NCBI GenBank assembly: GCA_032209605.1
Contig: JASFXZ010000164.1
Span: 1-64,000, forward strand
Direction: 5' to 3'
DNA length: 64,000 bases
Source of the DNA: Mactromeris polynyma
Lineage: Eukaryota > Mollusca > Bivalvia > Venerida > Mactridae
Below are positions 45,006-57,362 of the stretch, piece after piece. Position 1 is the first letter of the stretch; each line of letters begins with the position of its first letter. The notes beneath the pieces were generated by a model. The model worked only from the letters and a program-made list of their open reading frames with translations, was not told where the DNA came from and ran no database searches. Made by a program: the position numbers and the translations under genes.

Positions 45006-47389
45006 CCCCGCCCGAAATAAAATTTCCTCCTTCAACATTGTTCATTTTTTTCGTTTTTTTTGCACATAATTTTTTTTATCTTAGTTTACCCCACTAACGA
45101 AAACCCGAAAAGTGCAAATCTCCGTTTTTTTTTGTGGGCAAATTTAAGCCGAAAATTTAAAATCCAAAAAACTGAATTTTTCGGCTTGTTTTTACCCCAT
45201 AAAAATCAGGAAAAAACACCTAAAAAACGTCACCCTGGGTAGGGTACTGTACGAATTTTCACTTTTTGGCCATTTTTGCCATTTTTTGAAAAGTAAAAAT
45301 TTACGGCTTATATTTACCCCAGATCAAAAAAGGAAAAAAATAAAAACTTAAAAAATTCTTTAAAAATTTGAGAAATAAACCTTATTTTCTTAAACTTTTC
45401 CATACATTAATTTGAAAACCTTATTCCCCGCGTGCCTCCTTTAATGGCGCCCTTCATTAGCACCTGTATCAGCCGATTAAGCCCCAGAACACTTTGAACA
45501 CCCTGCCGGCTTCCCCGCTTAAGCCCTCTTTAAAAACCGATTTAGCAGGCTCTACCCCTTACCATCTACATCCCCCGCCATACAGTTTAACCCCCAACTT
45601 ATTTTCAGGGGCCGCCCCCTCAAAATAAGCCGCAAGCGCGGAACTTAACCCAGAAAAAGGAACCGCCTCAACAGCCGCCTCTAACACCCATCACCGCGTG
45701 CGAAATACTTCAGAATATGCCCTCACTTAGTTTACCCCACTAATGAAAAGTTTCGTGATAGGGGGGGAGACTCGCTCTTACAGCTCTCCTCCCCCCCTCC
45801 TACGTAGCCTCGGGCAACCCCTGCCCCCGGCTACTCCGTCACCCCCCCTTCAACCCCCTAAGCCCTTACAGGGGGGGAGACTCGTTTAGCAACTCTCCTC
45901 CCCCCCTACTACGTAGCCTCAGGCAACCCCTACCCCCGGCTACTCCAGACCCCCCCTCCCTCCTTTCGAACCACTCCTCGAAGTTTAGCTCGCTCCCGCC
46001 AAACTTCCTTGAGTGATCCGATCACCGGTTGGTCTCGCCCCCTTTCAACCCCCACCTTTCCCGCTTGGTGCTTGCGCCCACGGTTAGGCAGAACGGGCGG
46101 CCCTCTCCGGACGACTACCCGCCTCAGTCGTCCCTCGTCCCTCCTCTTCCACGAGGCGGCCTAAGGTGCGCCCCCTTAGGAAACCCCCGCATACCCTATC
46201 CTTCACCCCACTCTCTACGCTCGCTACTACCAATACATGCTACCTCCCCTCTCTCTGACTCCAACCTCTCCCCTACTCTCCCTACGCTCAACTAGCGGAG
46301 ACGTTTGTCATACCCTACATTAGTACTACTGTACTATTTATAATAAGGTACAATATCTATAATAGTACTATCGTACTAATTATATCTATTCTATCTTATT
46401 ATAGTATTCCTCCCTTTTGCAATGGTTAATTTTTTTTTGGAAAATTCACTTTTTGTCAAAAAGCGATTATTTCATGGTTTTTTCGTGTTTTTTCGTGTTT
46501 TTTCTTGATTTTTTGTGTTTTTTCTTGATTTTTTGTGTTTTTTCTTGATTTTTGATATTTTTTATGATTTTCTATGATCTTTGACTTTTTGTTTTAACTG
46601 TAATAAGCTCTTTTTTGACGAGCCCCATGCTTCCGACAAACTTCCTGCTTCCGACTACCTGCACACTATACCGATATCTACTTAAATTTGCCCAGTATTA
46701 TTTTAACCCAGGATTGGAGTAAAACTGACTTATATTTTCTTAGGTAATTATAAGCCTTTTATTTCACCAACCCATATTCTCATTCTTTTGCACCACCCCA
46801 TAGCGGCCCACGTATTTCTTGCCGCATTTTGGAAACCTACCTTCAGCTCCTATCAGGAGCCCCTACTCCCCGGACACAGGCCGGGGCCAACAGCTCCTGC
46901 ATCTTTAAGAAAAAAAAAAAAAAAATAGACTAATGTCCTGAACCCTGTAGAGTTCATGTCAATAAGAGTAATGTGATGCTTATTAACCGCTATGCCGATT
47001 TCGGGCAGTTTAAGTTGCTATGTCGTACAGGCCTTTTGAGTGCCCGGTGCAAAAACTTTTAGCCACCGGGGTTTTGGCGTAAACGCCTGGCCTCTTAAAA
47101 GAATAAGAAGATGTGTCTCAATATGAAATGCTCTTTAAAACTGAAGTGGCCTAGCTTTTATCTAGGCTACTGAAAATTATCAATCTTCCGGGATCTCCCG
47201 GTGAGAGCTTAAACTTTTTAAATTTAAAATCGATCTGTCATACAGCCCCTCGAACATTGCCTTGGACGGCGAGCCTTTAAGGTGCCCGTCTTTTGGCGTC
47301 CGCTCTCACCCGGGCTAGGAAGCATTAACTTTTAAGGTCCAATTTTCCTGAAAGCGATAACGACCCCTTACTACTAGAGTTAGACCCCC
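45006..47389. repeat. G module, copy 5
   Basis: Same layout as copies 1 and 2, including the 'cttaaaagaataag' form. The A homopolymer near 46908 is broken by one G. No gene is seen. Confidence 0.8.
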
Positions 47390-49770
47390 TTCGATTTATT
47401 TGGGGATGTCGTATATAGCTCTCCTTTAATACTCACATTGAATGGCTAACCCTTGAACACCGTAGGTCCTTTCCCCCAGAACCGTTTTTCAACAGAGCTG
47501 CCTTTTTAGGGGTCTTATTATCCCAAAATCGACCCTCGCCCCCGATCAAATTTAATCTGGCTTCGATTTATTTGGGGATGTCGTATATAGCTCTCCTTTA
47601 ATACTCACATTGAATGGCTAACCCTTGAACACCGTAGGTCCTTTCCCCCAGAACCGTTTTTCAACAGGGCTGCCTTTTTAGGGGTCTTTTTGTCCCAAAA
47701 TCGACCCTCGCCCCCGATCAGATTTAATCCGGCTTCGATTTATTTGGGGATGTCGTATATAGCTCTCCTTTAATACTCACATTGAATGGCTAACCCTTGA
47801 ACACCGTAGGTCCTTTCCCCCAGAACCGTTTTTCAACAGAGCTGCCTTTTTAGGGGTCTTATTGTCCCAAAATCGACCCTCGCCCCCGATCAAATTTAAT
47901 CCGGCTTCGATTTATTTGGGGATGTCGTATATAGCTCTCCTTTAATACTCACATTGAATGGCTAACCCTTGAACACCGTAGGTCCTTTCCCCCAGAACCG
48001 TTTTTCAACAGAGCTGCCTTTTTAGGGGTCTTATTGTCCCAAAATCGACCCTCGCCCCCGATCAGATTTAATCCGGCTTCGATTTATTTGGGGATGTCGT
48101 ATATAGCTCTCCTTTAATACTCACATTGAATGGCTAACCCTTGAACACCGTAGGTCCTTTCCCCCAGAACCGTTTTTCAACAGAGCTGCCTTTTTAGGGG
48201 TCTTATTGTCCCAAAATCGACCCTCGCCCCCGATCAAATTTAATCCGGCTTCGATTTATTTGGGGATGTCGTATATAGCTCTCCTTTAATACTCACATTG
48301 AATGGCTAACCCTTGAACACCGTAGGTCCTTTCCCCCAGAACCGTTTTTCAACAGAGCTGCCTTTTTAGGGGTCTTATTGTCCCAAAATCGACCCTCGCC
48401 CCCGATCAGATTTAATCCGGCTTCGATTTATTTGGGGATGTCGTATATAGCTCTCCTTTAATACTCACATTGAATGGCTAACCCTTGAACACCGTAGGTC
48501 CTTTCCCCCAGAACCGTTTTTCAACAGAGCTGCCTTTTTAGGGGTCTTATTGTCCCAAAATCGACCCTCGCCCCCGATCAAATTTAATCCGGCTTCGATT
48601 TATTTGGGGATGTCGTATATAGCTCTCCTTTAATACTCACATTGAATGGCTAACCCTTGAACACCGTAGGTCCTTTCCCCCAGAACCGTTTTTCAACAGA
48701 GCTGCCTTTTTAGGGGTCTTATTGTCCCAAAATCGACCCTCGCCCCCGATCAGATTTAATCCGGCTTCGATTTATTTGGGGATGTCGTATATAGCTCTCC
48801 TTTAATACTCACATTGAATGGCTAACCCTTGAACACCGTAGGTCCTTTCCCCCAGAACCGTTTTTCAACAGAGCTGCCTTTTTAGGGGTCTTATTGTCCC
48901 AAAATCGACCCTCGCCCCCGGTCAAATTTAATCCGGCTTCGATTTATTTGGGGATGTCGTATATAGCTCTCCTTTAATACTCACATTGAATGGCTAACCC
49001 TTGAACACCGTAGGTCCTTTCCCCCAGAACCGTTTTTCAACAGAGCTGCCTTTTTAGGGGTCTTTTTGTCCCAAAATCGACCCTCGCCCCCGATCAGATT
49101 TAATCCGGCTTCGATTTATTTGGGGATGTCGTATATAGCTCTCCTTTAATACTCACATTGAATGGCTAACCCTTGAACACCGTAGGTCCTTTCCCCCAGA
49201 ACCGTTTTTCAACAGAGCTGCCTTTTTAGGGGTCTTACTGTCCCAAAATCGACCCTCGCCCCCGATCAAATTTAATCCGGCTTCGATTTATTTGGGGATG
49301 TCGTATATAGCTCTCCTTTAATACTCACATTGAATGGCTAACCCTTGAACACCGTAGGTCCTTTCCCCCAGAACCGTTTTTCAACAGAGCTGCCTTTTTA
49401 GGGGTCTTATTTTCCCAAAATCGACCCTCGCCCCCGATCAAATTTAATCCGGCTTCGATTTATTTGGGGATGTCGTATATAGCTCTCCTTTAATACTCAC
49501 ATTGAATGGCTAACCCTTGAACACCGTAGGTCCTTTCCCCCAGAACCGTTTTTCAACAGAGCTGCCTTTTTAGGGGTCTTATTGTCCCAAAATCGACCCT
49601 CGCCCCCGATCAAATTTAATCCGGCTTCGATTTATTTGGGGATGTCGTATATAGCTCTCCTTTAATACTCACATTGAATGGCTAACCCTTGAACACCGTA
49701 GGTCCTTTCCCCCAGAACCGTTTTTCAACAGAGCTGCCTTTTTAGGGGTCTTATTGTCCCAAAATCGACC
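47390..49770. repeat. 172-bp tandem array 5, about 13.8 units
   Basis: Anchors from 47422 to 49658 are exactly thirteen periods. Unit variants alternate 'gatcaaat' and 'gatcagat' along much of it, which suggests growth by copying two-unit blocks. Confidence 0.93.
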
Positions 49771-52081
49771 CCCCGCCCGAAATAAAATTTCCTCCTTCAA
49801 CATTGTTCATTTTTTTCGTTTTTTTTGCACATAATTTTTTTTATCTTAGTTTACCCCACTAACGAAAACCCGAAAAGTGCAAATCTCCGTTTTTTTTTGT
49901 GGGCAAATTTAAGCCGAAAATTTAAAATCCAAAAAACTGAATTTTTCGGCTTGTTTTTACCCCATAAAAATCAAGAAAAAACACCTAAAAAACGTCACCC
50001 TGGGTAGGGTACTGTACGAATTTTCACTTTTTGGCCATTTTTGCCATTTTTTGAAAAGTAAAAATTTACGGCTTATATTTACCCCAGATCAAAAAAGGAA
50101 AAAAATAAAAACTTAAAAAATTCTTTAAAAATTTGAGAAATAAACCTTATTTTCTTAAACTTTTCCATACATTAATTTGAAAACCTTATTCCCCGCGTGC
50201 CTCCTTTAATGGCGCCCTTCATTAGCACCTGTATCAGCCGATTAAGCCCCAGAACACTTTGAACACCCTGCCGGCTTCCCCGCTTAAGCCCTATTTTCAG
50301 GGGCCGCCCCCTCAAAATAAGCCGCAAGCGCGGAACTTAACCCAGAAAAAGGAACCGCCTCAACAGCCGCCTCTAACACCCATCACCGCGTGCGAAATAC
50401 TTCAGAATATGCCCTCACTTAGTTTACCCCACTAATGAAAAGTTTCGTGATAGGGGGGGGAGACTCGCTCTTACAGCTCTCCTCCCCCCCTCCTACGTAG
50501 CCTCAGGCAACCCCTACCCCCGGCTACTCCGTCACCCCCCCTTCAACCCCCTAAGCCCTTACAGGGGGGGAGACTCGTTTAGCAACTCTCCTCCCCCCCT
50601 ACTACGTAGCCTCAGGCAACCCCTACCCCCGGCTACTCCAGACCCCCCCTCCCTCCTTTCGAACCACTCCTCGAAGTTTAGCTCGCTCCCGCCAAACTTC
50701 CTTGAGTGATCCGATCACCGGTTGGTCTCGCCCCCTTTCAACCCCCACCTTTCCCGCTTGGTGCTTGCGCCCACGGTTAGGCAGAACGGGCGGCCCTCTC
50801 CGGACGACTACCCGCCTCAGTCGTCCCTCGTCCCTCCTCTTCCACGAGGCGGCCTAAGGTGCGCCCCCTTAGGAAACCCCCGCATACCCTATCCTTCACC
50901 CCACTCTCTACGCTCGCTACTACCAATACATGCTACCTCCCCTCTCTCTGACTCCAACCTCTCCCCTACTCTCCCTACGCTCAACTAGCGGAGACGTTTG
51001 TCATACCCTACATTAGTACTGCTGTACTATTTATAATAAGGTACAATATCTATAATAGTACTATCGTACTAATTATATCTATTCTATCTTATTATAGTAT
51101 TCCTCCCTTTTGCAATGGTTAATTTTTTTTTGGAAAATTCACTTTTTGTCAAAAAGCGATTATTTCATGGTTTTTTCGTGTTTTTTCGTGTTTTTTCTTG
51201 ATTTTTTGTGTTTTTTCTTGATTTTTTGTGTTTTTTCTTGATTTTTGATATTTTTTATGATTTTCTATGATCTTTGACTTTTTGTTTTAACTGTAATAAG
51301 CTCTTTTTTGACGAGCCCCATGCTTCCGACAAACTTCCTGCTTCCGACTACCTGCACACTATACCGATATCTACTTAAATTTGCCCAGTATTATTTTAAC
51401 CCAGGATTGGAGTAAAACTGACTTATATTTTCTTGGGTAATTATAAGCCTTTTATTTCACCAACCCATATTCTCATTCTTTTGCACCACCCCATAGCGGC
51501 CCACGTATTTCTTGCCGCATTTTGGAAACCTACCTTCAGCTCCTATCAGGAGCCCCTACTCCCCGGACACAGGCCGGGGCCAACAGCTCCTGCATCTTTA
51601 AAAAAAAAAAAAAAAAATAGACTAATGTCCTGAACCCTGTAGAGTTCATGTCAATAAGAGTAATGTGATGCTTATTAACCGCTATGCCGATTTCGGGCAG
51701 TTTAAGTTGCTATGTCGTACAGGCCTTTTGAGTGCCCGGTGCAAAAACTTTTAGCCACCGGGGTTTTGGCGTAAACGCCTGGCCTCTTAAAAGAATAAGA
51801 AGATGTGTCTCAATATGAAATGCTCTTTAAAACTGAAGTGGCCTAGCTTTTATCTAGGCTACTGAAAATTATCAATCTTCCGGGATCTCCCGGTGAGAGC
51901 TTAAACTTTTTAAATTTAAAATCGATCTGTCATACAGCCCCTCGAACATTGCCTTGGACGGCGAGCCTTTAAGGTGCCCGTCTTTTGGCGTCCGCTCTCA
52001 CCCGGGCTAGGAAGCATTAACTTTTAAGGTCCAATTTTCCTGAAAGCGATAACGACCCCTTACTACTAGAGCTAGACCCCC
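49771..52081. repeat. G module, copy 6, with 72-bp deletion
   Basis: Same as the other G modules but lacking about 72 bases at 50292, where 'cgcttaagccc' joins 'tattttcaggggccg'. The first hairpin has eight G instead of seven. The A homopolymer is 18 long at 51600-51617. Confidence 0.8.
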
Positions 52082-54978
52082 TTCGATTTATTTGGGGATG
52101 TCGTATATAGCTCTCCTTTAATACTCACATTGAATGGCTAACCCTTGAACACCGTAGGTCCTTTCCCCCAGAACCGTTTTTCAACAGAGCTGCCTTTTTA
52201 GGGGTCTTATTATCCCAAAATCGACCCTCGCCCCCGATCAAATTTAATCTGGCTTCGATTTATTTGGGGATGTCGTATATAGCTCTCCTTTAATACTTAC
52301 ATTGAATGGCTAACCCTTGAACACCGTAGGTCCTTTCCCCCAGAACCGTTTTTCAACAGGGCTGCCTTTTTAGGGGTCTTTTTGTCCCAAAATCGACCCT
52401 CGCCCCCGATCAGATTTAATCCGGCTTCGATTTATTTGGGGATGTCGTATATAGCTCTCCTTTAATACTCACATTGAATGGCTAACCCTTGAACACCGTA
52501 GGTCCTTTCCCCCAGAACCGTTTTTCAACAGAGCTGCCTTTTTAGGGGTCTTATTGTCCCAAAATCGACCCTCGCCCCCGATCAAATTTAATCCGGCTTC
52601 GATTTATTTGGGAATGTCGTATATAGCTCTCCTTTAATACTCACATTGAATGGCTAACCCTTGAACACCGTAGGTCCTTTCCCCCAGAACCGTTTTTCAA
52701 CAGAGCTGCCTTTTTAGGGGTCTTATTGTCCCAAAATCGACCCTCGCCCCCGATCAGATTTAATCCGGCTTCGATTTATTTGGGGATGTCGTATATAGCT
52801 CTCCTTTAATACTCACATTGAATGGCTAACCCTTGAACACCGTAGGTCCTTTCCCCCAGAACCGTTTTTCAACAGAGCTGCCTTTTTAGGGGTCTTATTG
52901 TCCCAAAATCGACCCTCGCCCCCGATCAAATTTAATCCGGCTTCGATTTATTTGGGGATGTCGTATATAGCTCTCCTTTAATACTCACATTGAATGGCTA
53001 ACCCTTGAACACCGTAGGTCCTTTCCCCCAGAACCGTTTTTCAACAGAGCTGCCTTTTTAGGGGTCTTATTGTCCCAAAATCGACCCTCGCCCCCGATCA
53101 GATTTAATCCGGCTTCGATTTATTTGGGGATGTCGTATATAGCTCTCCTTTAATACTCACATTGAATGGCTAACCCTTGAACACCGTAGGTCCTTTCCCC
53201 CAGAACCGTTTTTCAACAGAGCTGCCTTTTTAGGGGTCTTATTGTCCCAAAATCGACCCTCGCCCCCGATCAAATTTAATCCGGCTTCGATTTATTTGGG
53301 GATGTCGTATATAGCTCTCCTTTAATACTCACATTGAATGGCTAACCCTTGAACACCGTAGGTCCTTTCCCCCAGAACCGTTTTTCAACAGAGCTGCCTT
53401 TTTAGGGGTCTTATTGTCCCAAAATCGACCCTCGCCCCCGATCAGATTTAGTCCGGCTTCGATTTATTTGGGGATGTCGTATATAGCTCTCCTTTAATAC
53501 TCACATTGAATGGCTAACCCTTGAACACCGTAGGTCCTTTCCCCCAGAACCGTTTTTCAACAGAGCTGCCTTTTTAGGGGTCTTATTGTCCCAAAATCGA
53601 CCCTCGCCCCCGGTCAAATTTAATCCGGCTTCGATTTATTTGGGGATGTCGTATATAGCTCTCCTTTAATACTCACATTGAATGGCTAACCCTTGAACAC
53701 CGTAGGTCCTTTCCCCCAGAACCGTTTTTCAACAGAGCTGCCTTTTTAGGGGTCTTTTTGTCCCAAAATCGACCCTCGCCCCCGATCAGATTTAATCCGG
53801 CTTCGATTTATTTGGGGATGTCGTATATAGCTCTCCTTTAATACTCACATTGAATGGCTAACCCTTGAACACCGTAGGTCCTTTCCCCCAGAACCGTTTT
53901 TCAACAGAGCTGCCTTTTTAGGGGTCTTACTGTCCCAAAATCGACCCTCGCCCCCGATCAAATTTAATCCGGCTTCGATTTATTTGGGGATGTCGTATAT
54001 AGCTCTCCTTTAATACTCACATTGAATGGCTAACCCTTGAACACCGTAGGTCCTTTCCCCCAGAACCGTTTTTCAACAGAGCTGCCTTTTTAGGGGTCTT
54101 ATTGTCCCAAAATCGACCCTCGCCCCCGATCAAATTTAATCCGGCTTCGATTTATTTGGGGATGTCGTATATAGCTCTCCTTTAATACTCACATTGAATG
54201 GCTAACCCTTGAACACCGTAGGTCCTTTCCCCCAGAACCGTTTTTCAACAGAGCTGCCTTTTTAGGGGTCTTATTGTCCCAAAATCGACCCTCGCCCCCG
54301 ATCAAATTTAATCCGGCTTCGATTTATTTGGGGATGTCGTATATAGCTCTCCTTTAATACTCACATTGAATGGCTAACCCTTGAACACCGTAGGTCCTTT
54401 CCCCCAGAACCGTTTTTCAACAGAGCTGCCTTTTTAGGGGTCTTATTGTCCCAAAATCGACCCTCGCCCCCGGTCAAATTTAATCCGGCTTCGATTTATT
54501 TGGGGATGTCGTATATAGCTCTCCTTTAATACTCACATTGAATGGCTAACCCTTGAACACCGTAGGTCCTTTCCCCCAGAACCGTTTTTCAACAGAGCTG
54601 CCTTTTTAGGGGTCTTATTGTCCCAAAATCGACCCTCGCCCCCGATCAAATTTAATCCGGCTTCGATTTATTTGGGGATGTCGTATATAGCTCTCCTTTA
54701 ATACTCACATTGAATGGCTAACCCTTGAACACCGTAGGTCCTTTCCCCCAGAACCGTTTTTCAACAGAGCTGCCTTTTTAGGGGTCTTTTTGTCCCAAAA
54801 TCGACCCTCGCCCCCGATCAAATTTAATCCGGCTTCGATTTATTTGGGGATGTCGTATATAGCTCTCCTTTAATACTCACATTGAATGGCTAACCCTTGA
54901 ACACCGTAGGTCCTTTCCCCCAGAACCGTTTTTCAACAGAGCTGCCTTTTTAGGGGTCTTATTGTCCCAAAATCGACC
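52082..54978. repeat. 172-bp tandem array 6, about 16.8 units
   Basis: Anchors from 52114 to 54866 are exactly sixteen periods of 172. Confidence 0.93.
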
Positions 54979-57362
54979 CCCCCGCCCGAAATAAAATTTC
55001 CTCCTTCAACATTGTTCATTTTTTTCGTTTTTTTTGCACATAATTTTTTCTATCTTAGTTTACCCCACTAACGAAAACCCGAAAAGTGCAAATCTCCGTT
55101 TTTTTTTGTGGGCAAATTTAAGCCGAAAATTTAAAATCCAAAAAACTGAATTTTTCGGCTTGTTTTTACCCCATAAAAATCAAGAAAAAACACCTAAAAA
55201 ACGTCACCCTGGGTAGGGTACTGTACGAATTTTCACTTTTTGGCCATTTTTGCCATTTTTTGAAAAGTAAAAATTTACGGCTTATATTTACCCCAGATCA
55301 AAAAAGGAAAAAAAATAAAAACTTAAAAAATTCTTTAAAAATTTGAGAAATAAACCTTATTTTCTTAAACTTTTCCATACATTAATTTGAAAACCTTATT
55401 CCCCGCGTGCCTCCTTTAATGGCGCCCTTCATTAGCACCTGTATCACCCGATTAAGCCCCAGAACACTTTGAACACCCTGCCGGCTTCCCCGCTTAAGCC
55501 CTCTTTAAAAACCGATTTAGCAGGCTCTACCCCTTACCATCTACATCCCCCGCCATACAGTTTAACCCCCAACTTATTTTCAGGGGCCGCCCCCTCAAAA
55601 TAAGCCGCAAGCGCGGAACTTAACCCAGAAAAAGGAACCGCCTCAACAGCCGCCTCTAACACCCATCACCGCGTGCGAAATACTTCAGAATATGCCCTCA
55701 CTTAGTTTACCCCACTAATGAAAAGTTTCGTGATAGGGGGGGAGACTCGCTCTTACAGCTCTCCTCCCCCCCTCCTACGTAGCCTCAGGCAACCCCTACC
55801 CCCGGCTACTCCGTCACCCCCCCCTTCAACCCCCTAAGCCCTTACAGGGGGGGAGACTCGTTTAGCAACTCTCCTCCCCCCCTACTACGTAGCCTCAGGC
55901 AACCCCTACCCCCGGCTACTCCAGACCCCCCCTCCCTCCTTTCGAACCACTCCTCGAAGTTTAGCTCGCTCCCGCCAAACTTCCTTGAGTGATCCGATCA
56001 CCGGTTGGTCTCGCCCCCTTTCAACCCCCACCTTTCCCGCTTGGTGCTTGCGCCCACGGTTAGGCAGAACGGGCGGCCCTCTCCGGACGACTACCCGCCT
56101 CAGTCGTCCCTCGTCCCTCCTCTTCCACGAGGCGGCCTAAGGTGCGCCCCCTTAGGAAACCCCCGCATACCCTATCCTTCACCCCACTCTCTACGCTCGC
56201 TACTACCAATACATGCTACCTCCCCTCTCTCTGACTCCAACCTCTCCCCTACTCTCCCTACGCTCAACTAGCGGAGACGTCTGTCATACCCTACATTAGT
56301 ACTACTGTACTATTTATAATAAGGTACAATATCTATAATAGTACTATCGTACTAATTATATCTATTCTATCTTATTATAGTATTCCTCCCTTTTGCAATG
56401 GTTAATTTTTTTTTGGAAAATTCACTTTTTGTCAAAAAGCGATTATTTCATGGTTTTTTCGTGTTTTTTCGTGTTTTTTCTTGATTTTTTGTGTTTTTTC
56501 TTGATTTTTTGTGTTTTTTCTTGATTTTTGATATTTTTTATGATTTTCTATGATCTTTGACTTTTTGTTTTAACTGTAATAAGCTCTTTTTTGACGAGCC
56601 CCATGCTTCCGACAAACTTCCTGCTTCCGACTACCTGCACACTATACCGATATCTACTTAAATTTACCCAGTATTATTTTAACCCAGGATTGGAGTAAAA
56701 CTGACTTATATTTTCTTAGGTAATTATAAGCCTTTTATTTCACCAACCCATATTCTCATTCTTTTGCACCACCCCATAGCGGCCCACGTATTTCTTGCCG
56801 CATTTTAGAAACCTACCTTCAGCCCCTATCAGGAGCCCCTACTCCCCGGACACAGGCCGGGGCCAACAGCTCCTGCATCTTTAAAAAAAAAAAAAAAAAA
56901 TAGACTAATGTCCTGAACCCTGTAGAGTTCATGTCAATAAGAGTAATGTGATGCTTATTAACCGCTATGCCGATTTCGGGCAGTTTAAGTTGCTATGTCG
57001 TACAGGCCTTTTGAGTGCCCGGTGCAAAAACTTTTAGCCACCGGGGTTTTGGCGTAAACGCCTGGCCTCTGAAAAGAGGAGAAGATGCATCTCAATATAA
57101 AATGCTCTTTAAAACTGAAGTGGCCTGACTTTTATCTAGGCCACTGAAAATTATCAATCTTCCGGGATCTCCCGGTGAGAGCTTAAACTTTTTAAATTTA
57201 AAATCGATCTGTCATACAGCCCCTCGAACATTGCCTTGGACGGCGAGCCTTAAGGTGCCCGTCTTTTGGCGTCCGCTCTCACCCGGGCTAGGAAGCATTA
57301 ACTTTTAAGGTCCAATTTTCCTGAAAGCGATAACGACCCCTTACTACTAGAGTTAGACCCCC
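54979..57362. repeat. G module, copy 7
   Basis: Matches G module 3 in its 'ctgaaaagaggagaag' sub-type, so it is the same locus in the second pass. The A homopolymer is 18 long at 56883-56900. Confidence 0.8.
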
